In this document: positions 8,575-15,360 of the stretch, piece after piece
Numbering within the stretch: the stretch's first letter is position 1
Layout of the letters: each line of letters opens with the position of its first letter
Assembly (NCBI GenBank): GCA_031270705.1
Contig: JAISWW010000032.1
Location: forward strand, 1 to 35,511
DNA length: 35,511 bases
Reading direction: 5' to 3'
Source: Deltaproteobacteria bacterium
GTDB lineage: Bacteria > Desulfobacterota > Desulfarculia > Adiutricales > Adiutricaceae
Translations under genes and position numbers: made by a program
Notes under the pieces: model-generated
The model's database searches: none
Seen by the model: the letters and a program-made list of their open reading frames with translations, nothing else
Told to the model about the DNA's origin: nothing

Positions 8575-9069
8575 TTACTCCGGCCAGGAACCCTCCGGCA
8601 AGAGAAGCAAATTATCCAATTCAAACTCCCCATTGATATAAACCCAGGCCAGAACCAACTCCTCGGCTTTGACCCAGGCCATAACCCTTTTATACATACA
8701 ACGGCTCGGGGGGGAAAAACTCTCCAACAGATCTATTTGCTTAATATGCTTAAGAGGGTCGGCTAAGGTGACTAGCTCGCCTTGAACAAGGCTTAATGGG
8801 CTCTCGGCGGAAGACTCTGGCCAATCGGCCCAGCTGGGTTTGGGCGGGTTGAGCTCCGCGGACAGAGCCACATCCTTGGCGATATCCAAAGAGCCATGAG
8901 CCAAGATATTTTCCTGGGGTATGGTTAAGGTGGGAAAACCGTAGGCCGTCAAATAAAGTTGGCCCTGAATTCGCGCGGGGACAATGGGGCTATCTTTGGG
9001 AATGAAGATGCCGTGGTTGTAATAGCCTCTTTTCAAAGTGCCGTAGACAAATAGCTGAATCTCATCCAT
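8575..9069 (-). CDS. Gamma-glutamylcyclotransferase-like (AIG2/GGCT fold) protein
   Basis: 164 aa. The N-terminus FVYGTLKRGYYNH (residues 7-19) is the diagnostic YGTL(K/R) loop of the GGCT/AIG2 fold. VQGELVTL and the ...SRCMYKRVMAWV segment also fit the family, where a Glu acts as catalytic acid. Such enzymes cyclise gamma-glutamyl amines or peptides to 5-oxoproline; the actual substrate cannot be told. A longer reading frame exists (ATG at 9138), but the ATG at 9069 is preferred. It has AAGGAG seven bases upstream and puts the YGTLK motif at the usual distance from the N-terminus. The gene stands alone between a terminator and a transposase homologue. Confidence 0.8.
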   Translation of the reverse strand: MDEIQLFVYGTLKRGYYNHGIFIPKDSPIVPARIQGQLYLTAYGFPTLTIPQENILAHGSLDIAKDVALSAELNPPKPSWADWPESSAESPLSLVQGELVTLADPLKHIKQIDLLESFSPPSRCMYKRVMAWVKAEELVLAWVYINGEFELDNLLLLPEGSWPE

Positions 9070-9158
9070 AGCCAACTCCTTGCGGGATAGAATAAAATCA
9101 TAGAGTGTATTAGGCTCCCCAAAAAGCGAACAAGTCACGAGCCAGGGGGAAAAACTTT

Positions 9159-10295
9159 TTAGGCGTTTTTCTTCGGATAGAAACGCTTAAGCTGAATTCG
9201 GGCGTCATAAACCGTAAAATCCCACTCGATTTGGCCATAAACTTTATCCTGGTTTTTCGCGGCCTCCCAAGCGCTTAAAAGTTCGGCCAGGGCCAAGACG
9301 TCGCCTTGGGGGCGAACTAAAGCCAAATGTTTTAAGACCTCAAACTCTAGGCTAGCTTGATTCAGCCAATCGCCAAATTTAGGCGCCTTATGAATTTCAA
9401 ACAGATCGCTGAGCTTATTGACTTTCCCAGGCCCCCAGTTTTGACTTAAAATGGCAATATCCAAGTTATGGTTATGGTCTAAGACCAAACAAATCTTTTG
9501 GGCTTTGGGCCAAAGAGAAGCGAGCTTAACTAAGATTTTGACCCAATCGGCTTGATCCTTGGTTGGGCTAACCTCAACTAACCTCGCCCCCGTTAAAGGC
9601 TCCACGGCCAAAAAAATGTAGGCCTGGCCCAAGCGGACATACTCATGACAATCAAAAGGCGGTCGACCCACCCCTAAATCTTTGGAGCGATCGATGGAGC
9701 CCACTAGCTGTTGGCTGGCTAGCTTTAAACAAACCACAGGCTCCAATTCTTGATAAGGCCTAGAATATAGACTCAAGATGTCTTCCATGAACGACGCGTA
9801 TTCGGCGCTAGGTCGCGGTGGGGTTTTCCAGTAGACGCACAGGTTGGCTAGCGGTTTAGCCCAATCAGGGCTATCCGCTCGCGGAACTCCCGAGTAACCT
9901 AATTCGAGGATTTTATCCGCCAATAATCGCAAAGCCCACCGGATTTCGCCCTGAGGGGCCCCAGGGGGAGCCAGGGCTCTAGCCAAAGCCACCAATTTAA
10001 CCGGGGGATTGACCAAACGATCCGGACAAACTTTTCTGGGCCAAGACCTCTCAAAAACCACGCCTTCCAAGCCGCCAGAGACCACCCGCTCTTTTAAGGC
10101 GAGAATAGTCCGAATTGAGACGCCCGTGCTTTTAGAAATACTCTTTAAATCAAGGGCTGGGCCAGAAGAGCCTTTGTCGCCCAAAAGAAGGACTTGGACT
10201 TTGATGAGAGACTCAGGCCTTAAGCCTTTGGATTTCAAAAGCTCTAAACTTTCGCGCTCCTCATCGGACAATATGAAATTAAATCGTTCCGCCAT
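9159..10295 (-). CDS. IS630-type transposase homologue lacking catalytic residues (probably domesticated)
   Basis: 378 aa, full length and uninterrupted. Residues ~10-100 form the IS630-type helix-turn-helix part (SISKSTGVSIRTILALKERVVSGGLEG). The rest aligns by eye with the DDE domain of one IS630 subgroup, including EYASFMEDILSLYSRPY, VEPLTGARLVEV, HKAPKFGDWLNQASLEFEVL, and the C-terminus WDFTVYDARIQLKRFYPKK. However, the usual CLDEK is CLKLA (Asp to Lys191, Glu to Leu192). The third acid in LNMAEIE is Ser315 in LNQASLE. Only the middle Asp273 (VLDHNHN) remains. No obvious terminal inverted repeats were seen. An open frame with catalytic loss suggests retention for DNA binding, not transposition. 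Base usage resembles the neighbouring host genes. Confidence 0.8.
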   Translation of the reverse strand: MAERFNFILSDEERESLELLKSKGLRPESLIKVQVLLLGDKGSSGPALDLKSISKSTGVSIRTILALKERVVSGGLEGVVFERSWPRKVCPDRLVNPPVKLVALARALAPPGAPQGEIRWALRLLADKILELGYSGVPRADSPDWAKPLANLCVYWKTPPRPSAEYASFMEDILSLYSRPYQELEPVVCLKLASQQLVGSIDRSKDLGVGRPPFDCHEYVRLGQAYIFLAVEPLTGARLVEVSPTKDQADWVKILVKLASLWPKAQKICLVLDHNHNLDIAILSQNWGPGKVNKLSDLFEIHKAPKFGDWLNQASLEFEVLKHLALVRPQGDVLALAELLSAWEAAKNQDKVYGQIEWDFTVYDARIQLKRFYPKKNA

Positions 10296-10998
10296 GGCGG
10301 TCTCCTGGGTTGGGCGGACCTCTGGTCAACCGCGGCCCTCAAGAGGTGGCCATCAAGCCTGGCCAAAGCTTAGAGTTAGATAAAACTAACTACCAACAAA
10401 CGCCAAAATAAAGGTACAATTCTATTTGATTATTGATCACGACTATAAAGCGCTAACTATAACCAAATAGCCTAAGCCTAGACGAGATAATCGCCTAAGC
10501 TAGGAGCTAGATATGCGACTAAAAAGGAAAAATAAATCAACAAGGACAAAAATATTAAATCATCTGGAGCCAATAAGCTCTAACCCGGCTTTTTTTGTTC
10601 AGCCAAGGCTTTGGGTAATTCTCTTAATCCAGCCACAAACTATTCTATATAGACAGAGGTAAAATCGAGTTTCGTCCTAAACCCTAAATTTTACTGGAGC
10701 CAATCATAGGAATTTTTTCGAGCGACCCACTAACCAACTATTATATCACAAGGAATCCGCAATTGGCCAGAAAAAGATTTACCCTGTTTTTAAGCCATTT
10801 TTCCGCTTAATGATCATTAAAAAATGTATTATATTTATTAAAAATATTAGATAAAAAGCTAGACGGCCTATGTTCGCAATAAAAAAATACTTATAGTTAT
10901 TTTTATGTAATTCTGAAACTGGATGATAATAGAAGCTCAACCTGGATAGCCCCAATAACTCGCGCTGTCTCGACTCGCTGATCCTGGGCTGATCAAAA
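10296..10998. other. AT-rich intergenic region upstream of the transposase homologue
   Basis: About 700 bases with no credible gene. It includes a small hairpin AGTTAG/CTAACT at 10374-10391 and a 13-bp match to the tRNA-Thr 3' end at 10689-10701 (listed separately). The second half is very AT-rich, with runs of A and T. Nothing else was recognised. Confidence 0.5.
10689..10701. repeat. Copy of tRNA-Thr 3' end and trailer; candidate island attachment site
   Basis: TTTTACTGGAGCC is identical to 13683-13695, which covers the last acceptor bases, the CCA and six trailer bases of tRNA-Thr. The next ten bases match 7/10 (AATCATAGGA versus GACGATGGGA). Such tRNA 3'-end duplications usually bound integrated elements. 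The match is short, and TGGAGCC occurs several other times in this window, so the call is tentative. Confidence 0.35.
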
Positions 10999-11097
10999 TC
11001 AACACTTCCCTCGCTTTTCGGTCAGTTTAGAGGCCAGATTTTTTTCAACCAGTTCCTCGGCCACGGCCAAAAAGCGCCGCGGGCGCCTTGGCTCCAT
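10999..11097 (-). CDS. Possible 32-aa ORF or gene remnant downstream of mipA pseudogene
   Basis: Minus-strand ATG at 11097, with GAGG about nine bases upstream, reads 32 codons. The peptide contains RRFLAVAEELVEKNLASKL and ends in a cluster of Lys/Arg and Cys. Codon texture looks coding-like, but the length is small and the neighbourhood is decayed, so it may be a fragment. No family recognised. Confidence 0.25.
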   Translation of the reverse strand: MEPRRPRRFLAVAEELVEKNLASKLTEKRGKC

Positions 11098-11196
11098 GGA
11101 GGCTTCCTCAATCCATAGAGCGAATAGCCACCGCGACGCTGGAGAATGGCCGACTTTTCATTTTGGCTCGCTGGAATTCAGCTCCCTGGCCGTCGA

Positions 11197-11993
11197 TCAG
11201 AAGCGATAGAGGTAGCCAAAGCCCACAAAGCTCTGTGTTACTCTCTCGACAAGCGGACTGTCTTTAATGGAGCCGCCGAACCGCTTGGCGCTCACATCCA
11301 GGAACAGGCTGTGCCGGGTAGCCGGGCTGTATTCCAACCGTAGCCCAACATCCACCGCCGTAAGTGAATCGCCTTGATACGCGGGGCGCGCGGCGGTGGC
11401 TTCCGAAGCCCGGACGCCGTAGTAGTAATCCACGTATTTTTTGTCGAACCACTCAAGGCCCAGGCGAGGCGTTAGGCCGAGGAGCCGAACTCGAAGCGGC
11501 GATCAACTTGGAGGCCCACTCGCGCGCCTTGGCTGTTGCCCATCGAATCGATCAGCGCCTCGATCGAGACGTTGGCGATGTCGTTTTTCCACACAAACGC
11601 GCCACCCACCCAAATACTACTCTCGCGCTTATCCAGGCCGGTCAGAAATGAAGAATCATCCGGGTCGTAGCCTTCGCCGTCATAGCGCGCCCGTAGCCGG
11701 AGCGAGAGCGTTTCGGTAGTATACAGCTTAAAATCCACTCTCGGGACGGCGAGGCTGACCCATCTGTTTTCATAGGTCAAAAGCGGGAGCGCCTAGTAAT
11801 CGCGGTCGATACCGCGATAAATCTTTTGCTGGGTCACTACCACGGCACCTAACGAGCGCTCCGATTCCGAGGGCGTGGTCTCAACTGAGCTGTTTTGGGC
11901 GAAGGCCGACGACGAGCTCGTAATGGCCAGGATCAGGATCGCGACCGCGATTAAAACCTTGGGGCTTTCTTTGTGGTGGCGTCGACTATTCAT
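11197..11993 (-). pseudogene. mipA/ompV-family outer-membrane protein, broken by a stop and a frameshift
   Basis: The remnant covers nearly the whole gene. It has a Lys/Arg then hydrophobic signal peptide ending near SSAFAQ (11993 onward, with AGAAGG upstream) and the conserved YRGID segment. An in-frame TAG at about 11793-11795 then interrupts the reading, and the same frame continues ALPLLTYENRWVSLAVP. A frameshift near 11480-11500 moves the reading into another frame, giving LTPRLGLEWFDKKYVDYYYGV and the C-terminus ending GFGYLYRF, the terminal aromatic of an outer-membrane barrel. MipA/OmpV proteins are scaffold or porin-like barrels that bind MltA and PBP1B in E. coli. Two independent lesions argue that no functional product is made. 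The gene belongs to the decayed island. Confidence 0.75.
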
Positions 11994-12024
11994 AGTGACC
12001 TTCTTTCTTTTTAAGGCTAGAGCG

Positions 12025-12215
12025 CTCAGCCACCGCTTACCGCGGCGGCTGGGGAGGTTGATAAGCCCTCATCGCCCGTGTTGCCGTCCAAGCACTCGCC
12101 CTCATAGATGGTTACGCGGTCAACTAAGGCGTTCAGCATTGACGTCGTCAGTTCTCAAAGCTGACGCGCCGCCGCGCGATTTCAACAAACTTGTCGACGC
12201 GTTCCGCAAGAGGTT
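12025..12215 (-). pseudogene. C-terminal remnant of a serine recombinase (DUF4368-like)
   Basis: In one minus-strand frame the sequence reads ERVDKFVEIARRRVSFEN. After a frameshift near 12150-12165 it continues LTTSMLNALVDRVTIYEGE and then a short tail to a TGA at 12025. The pattern (F..IAR.....E LT..ML..LVD.I.V+E) is the end of large serine recombinases. The catalytic N-terminal domain is not present. This is a decayed mobilisation gene of the island; assignment is by pattern only. Confidence 0.5.
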
Positions 12216-12222
12216 GGCAGCG

Positions 12223-12793
12223 ATGGTGGTAGTCAGAGCCCCCAACCTTTCCGTATGGAAAACGACCAGCGGCCTGTCGGCCAGGAAATGGCCAAGCGCC
12301 TAACCAATTAAGCTGAGATGATGACTTTGGCTGGAAGCCCAAGGGGGGGACGCGCTGGAAGACATTCGAACAGATGGCGCGGGAATATGAGTGGTTCGAC
12401 GCGGTGTCATGCCCGGTCGCGGCGAAGATGTTTAAAGGACTCTTGTCAGTTGGCTAGTGACCATTTTCGCCAATTTTCCAAATAACTCCGCGCTAAGGAT
12501 CGGATAACAGTCTGAGGGCATGACGCCCCAGAGATTCAACTCGCCCCACCCCTTGTGGCGACCACTCTGGCAGTAGTCTGATCTGACCACCCGTTGAGCC
12601 TCAAGCGAATATGGCGGGGCGGGAAGTGGTATCTCCGCGCGTATCATGTCCTCAAATGATGATAAATTATTAGCCGCAATCGCCCACCATTAGCCGATCG
12701 GGCGGTAATGGCTGATAGTGGCGGCGCGGTCTTCTCGGCTGGTAGAGGGGCAGTTGGGCTTGTTGATGAAAGTTGTGGAGCGTCGGGTTACAG
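12223..12793. other. Decayed island sequence without an assignable gene
   Basis: Short open stretches exist on both strands, for example plus-strand 12319-12462 and minus-strand 12432-12647. None has a recognisable domain, and several look interrupted by stops. Base texture differs from the surrounding host genes. It is best read as remnant foreign DNA. Confidence 0.45.
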
Positions 12794-12985
12794 TCAATCG
12801 TTAAGGCCAGCGGACTTCAAAATAGCCTTCGCCAATGGGAGAGGTTTGATATTGGACGGAATGGAAAAAGCGCGGTTAGTGATGGGGCTGAAGCAGATCT
12901 CATGACTCCCTTTCCCTTGCCGCGGGAAATAGCAACCGCCGTCTTTCAAAATAGCCGTCAGCCAACGGTAGAGTTCCGAACTCAA
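12794..12985 (-). CDS. hicA: HicA/YcfA-type toxin
   Basis: 63 aa. HicA toxins are small double-stranded-RNA-binding-fold mRNA interferases. The sequence has the expected order SSELYRWLTAILKDGG, then the catalytic-His segment KGSHEI (His28), then a short beta region and the C-terminal AKAILKSAGL helix. The start is TTG at 12985, overlapping the antitoxin stop (TTGA), so translation depends on coupling to hicB. The ORF is intact although it lies in a decayed island. Confidence 0.7.
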   Translation of the reverse strand: MSSELYRWLTAILKDGGCYFPRQGKGSHEICFSPITNRAFSIPSNIKPLPLAKAILKSAGLND

Positions 12986-13236
12986 CGCTGATTCGTCGGG
13001 AAGGCCAAGATGTGATGGCGGGCCAAGATTTCCAAGGGCACAGGATCATGACCGGAACCAGGCCAGCCTTCGACCGACAGCAGATCCGCAACCAGGCCTG
13101 GGAGCAGGTCAACTATCTCCTCAAAAGTATCGGCCTGAGCGAACAAGCCGAGGATGTCCTCACTAGTGGCCATCCATACCTTGCTGTCATCATCCCAGGA
13201 GACGATTATAACGTTCGGTGATTTCAAATCTCTCAT
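12982..13236 (-). CDS. hicB: HicB-like antitoxin (DUF1902)
   Basis: 84 aa. It has the DUF1902/HicB partial RNase-H-like fold signature VIIVSWDDDSKVWMATSEDILGL followed by AQADTFEEIVDLLPGLVADLL and VPLEILARH. This type neutralises HicA by masking its active His and often represses its own promoter. The ATG at 13236 is preferred over an upstream TTG at 13287, because the domain begins directly after it and GAAGG/GAGG lies just upstream. It overlaps the following toxin gene by four bases. No separate DNA-binding domain is evident, so autoregulation is uncertain. Confidence 0.7.
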   Translation of the reverse strand: MRDLKSPNVIIVSWDDDSKVWMATSEDILGLFAQADTFEEIVDLLPGLVADLLSVEGWPGSGHDPVPLEILARHHILAFPTNQR

Positions 13237-13644
13237 AACCTCGCCTTCGGTGTCACATCGGATAGGCCGCCCAAATTTAGGCTCCAATGTGTCGCGACAG
13301 ATCCGCTAGCCTTGGGGCCTTCACCCGGCTGACTACTGACCCCAATTCTGGGGTAAGGTTCAGGGGGCGAATCGATTTCATCCCCCTTGTGACAGGGAAA
13401 GCCAGGAGCCGCCTACTGGAACAGAGCGGATTAAGGTCTGAGTCTTTATCCTCGCCCCTTGGGAGCGTCCGGCTGGATCAACGGCGTAAATTGAATTTGC
13501 ACACTAAAATTGTGGTTTTTTAACTATATTTAGACCTTATTGTTTGCCAGGAAAAAAACTTTGGGCCTGAAGTTATTAGCATGCAAAATTTTAAATCAAA
13601 TGACCTCCTATTGTCAAATCTGTTGACAAAGGGCAAAAAAACGA
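13237..13644. other. Region between hicB and the tRNA terminator
   Basis: No credible gene. It holds a short palindrome ACCCCAATTCTGGGGT near 13340-13355 and an inverted pair TTGTCAA (13611-13617) / TTGACAA (13623-13629). The last ~130 bases are AT-rich. No clear promoter for hicBA was found. Confidence 0.4.
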
Positions 13645-13680
13645 TCAGGGGGTTATCGTAAAATTACGATAACCCCCTGA
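13645..13680 (-). terminator. Long palindromic terminator of tRNA-Thr
   Basis: Perfect 17-bp inverted repeat (13645-13661 and 13664-13680) separated by two bases. It is followed by seven T on the minus strand (13635-13641) and six T on the plus strand, so it can stop transcription both ways. Twelve bases spanning the right arm and two flanking T (AACCCCCTGATT, 13671-13682) also occur inside the tRNA at 13717-13728. Confidence 0.7.
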
Positions 13681-13688
13681 TTTTTTAC

Positions 13689-13764
13689 TGGAGCCGACGA
13701 TGGGACTCGAACCCGCAACCCCCTGATTACAAATCAGGAGCTCTACCAATTGAGCTACGTCGGC
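13689..13764 (-). tRNA. tRNA-Thr (anticodon UGU)
   Basis: Cloverleaf read on the minus strand. The acceptor stem is GCCGACG (from 13764) with CGTCGGC, discriminator T and an encoded CCA ending at 13689. The D-arm is GCTC...GAGC. The anticodon stem CCTGA/TCAGG has loop TTTGTAA, giving anticodon TGT (complement of 13729-13731). The T-arm is GCGGGTTCGAGTCCC-type. The tRNA 3' end faces the decayed island, the usual orientation for tRNA-targeted integration. Confidence 0.95.
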
Positions 13765-14212
13765 TTTAAGCCAGGCCTAAAATTGGCTAGTCTTCTAAGT
13801 CTGGCCTAAAGCCCAAAAAACCCTTGGATCTAAACTAGACCTAAATTTAAAGGTCAGTCAATAGGCTTAAATTATTAAGATTAGCTTTTAATTGTGTAAC
13901 TTTTACGCGCTTAAGATAAAAAGGCGCGTTTTATGGTCACGAGATCAACAGCCAATCCGTCGGAAAATATAGTTTAACCCGTTAAAAAAGTCAACGACCT
14001 GGCTAAAATAATTGAGGCTAAAACTGGCGCTCTTTAGGCCAGAAAACCTTAAAATTTCAAACTGGCAATTTTCCCCAAAACGCTCTAAAATTTTATCTCG
14101 AAGGCTCCAACTTCGCCCTAATCTGAAAATATATACCTTCCAGGACTTTTAATCGCGGAAAAAGGGACGAGTCCTTATCGCCTTCGAATAGGGGAAAATT
14201 ACGCGCTGTTTA
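13765..14212. other. Intergenic region between divergent tRNA-Thr and Cas6-like gene
   Basis: AT-rich, no gene. There are no CRISPR-type direct repeats. An imperfect ACGCGC...GCGCGT hairpin sits near 13905-13930. A weak plus-strand promoter-like pair (TTGTGT at 13892 and GATAAA at 13915) could serve the downstream gene, but neither box is strong. Confidence 0.4.
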
Positions 14213-15103
14213 ATGGATCTTGAGTTTGTGACTCTAAAAACCATCAAATCTCTCCCGCCTTGGACTGGGGCTCGTTGGAACGCCTTGTTTCGGCTTGTGT
14301 CCAGAGAAGCTGGAACGCCGCCCGAAGAGGCTTATGAGGCTCTTATTCCCGAGCGTTGGAGCCAAGGGCCTTGGTTAAAGGATCAGGTTTTTACCATCCG
14401 GCTCATCAGCGATCCTAATAAAACGAGTCAAACCGCGGCTTTTTTCGGAGCCCTCCATGGCGAGAAAATCCTGGGCTCTGGGGAATTTGTCCTGGGTCAA
14501 ACCTTAGCTCTTAAGGCCATGACCATCCCCTACTCTTTGTTTGAGGATGAGCCAGCGGATTATTGGCCGCCGCTACCTCAAGAGCTATTGGCGGCGGAAA
14601 TCGAGGCCTTAGAAAAAATAGAGGGGAACTGGCGAATAAATTTGCTCTCCCCCGCGCGCTTAACCCGGCCAGCCAATTCTCCGGGCTTCCATGAATACGC
14701 GGGCCCAGAATACTTTGACTGGCCTTTAGCCTTAGAACATTTTATCCAAAGAATTAGAATCCCCGAGCCAGATCTTCAAGATCCGCCATTTGAAAGCCCG
14801 CCAGCCGATCTCCCCAAAACCTTGGCTCCCTCGCCCCTGGCCATTTTATCTCATTCCGTAATCTGGAATGATCTAGCTTATAACCGGGATCGAAAAATGC
14901 GCTTAGGCGGCTTAATTGGCCAGGTTTTAATCGCGGGACGACCTAATCGCGAGGAGGCTCGCCGCCTCGTTTGGGGGCAATACTTGGGCCTGGGCAAAAA
15001 CGCTCGCTTTGGTTTTGGGTTTTATATGATTCCAGAGCTGGAACCCTTTAGGCGTTTAACTCTATTGCCTTATCCGAACGCTGGCCCTAAGCCTAAAAAA
15101 TAA
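14213..15103 (+). CDS. Cas6/RAMP-like protein, orphan
   Basis: 296 aa. The N-terminus LPPWTGARWNALFRLVSREAG resembles the P.y.G..lRg.l opening of Cas6-type RAMP folds. The C-terminal third has the more telling pattern: W.DLAYNRDRKMRLGGLIGQVLIAG followed by YLGLGKNARFGFGFYMI. That matches the G-rich loop GxGKxxxFGFG of the Cas6 C-terminal domain (PF10040-like). Cas6 endonucleases process CRISPR precursor RNA. No catalytic residue can be assigned with certainty. No CRISPR array and no other cas gene occur in this window, so it is an orphan or acts on a distant array. The ATG has only a weak ribosome-binding site. Confidence 0.55.
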   Translation: MDLEFVTLKTIKSLPPWTGARWNALFRLVSREAGTPPEEAYEALIPERWSQGPWLKDQVFTIRLISDPNKTSQTAAFFGALHGEKILGSGEFVLGQTLALKAMTIPYSLFEDEPADYWPPLPQELLAAEIEALEKIEGNWRINLLSPARLTRPANSPGFHEYAGPEYFDWPLALEHFIQRIRIPEPDLQDPPFESPPADLPKTLAPSPLAILSHSVIWNDLAYNRDRKMRLGGLIGQVLIAGRPNREEARRLVWGQYLGLGKNARFGFGFYMIPELEPFRRLTLLPYPNAGPKPKK

Positions 15104-15310
15104 CAAAAAATATGGCCAAATTATTGGTCAACTTGATTATAGCGATTGATCCGAAATTTTTGAGAAAACATATAACAAAAAGCCCAGCCTAAGGCGGCGT
15201 TGTTTATGGAACAAGTCGCTCCAAACCGAGCCCTTAGTTGAAAGGCCTTAAATATTGGGATCTAAAATATTGGGCCATGACGCTCAGAGTGAAATAACCC
15301 ATTTTAATTA

Positions 15311-15337
15311 GCCAATGAGGCTAAAGGCCTCATTGGC
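15311..15337 (-). terminator. Hairpin downstream of pnp
   Basis: Perfect 11-bp inverted repeat GCCAATGAGGC/GCCTCATTGGC with a five-base loop, 24 nt beyond the pnp stop. The U-tract on the minus strand is poor (TAATTAAAAT), so it may act as a 3' stabilising structure as well as a terminator. Confidence 0.5.
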
Positions 15338-15360
15338 TTTCAAGGCCTCAATTGGCGTTT

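Noticed and set aside
10374-10391. AGTTAG/CTAACT hairpin as an IS630 terminal repeat
   Set aside because: No matching partner was found on the other side of the transposase homologue.
10564-10580. TGGAGCCAATAAG as a second tRNA-end copy
   Set aside because: The match to the tRNA 3' end is only TGGAGCC, which also occurs elsewhere (for example near 26890); too short.
11793-11795. In-frame TAG in mipA as a pyrrolysine or readthrough codon
   Set aside because: A separate frameshift downstream already breaks the gene, so simple decay is the better explanation.
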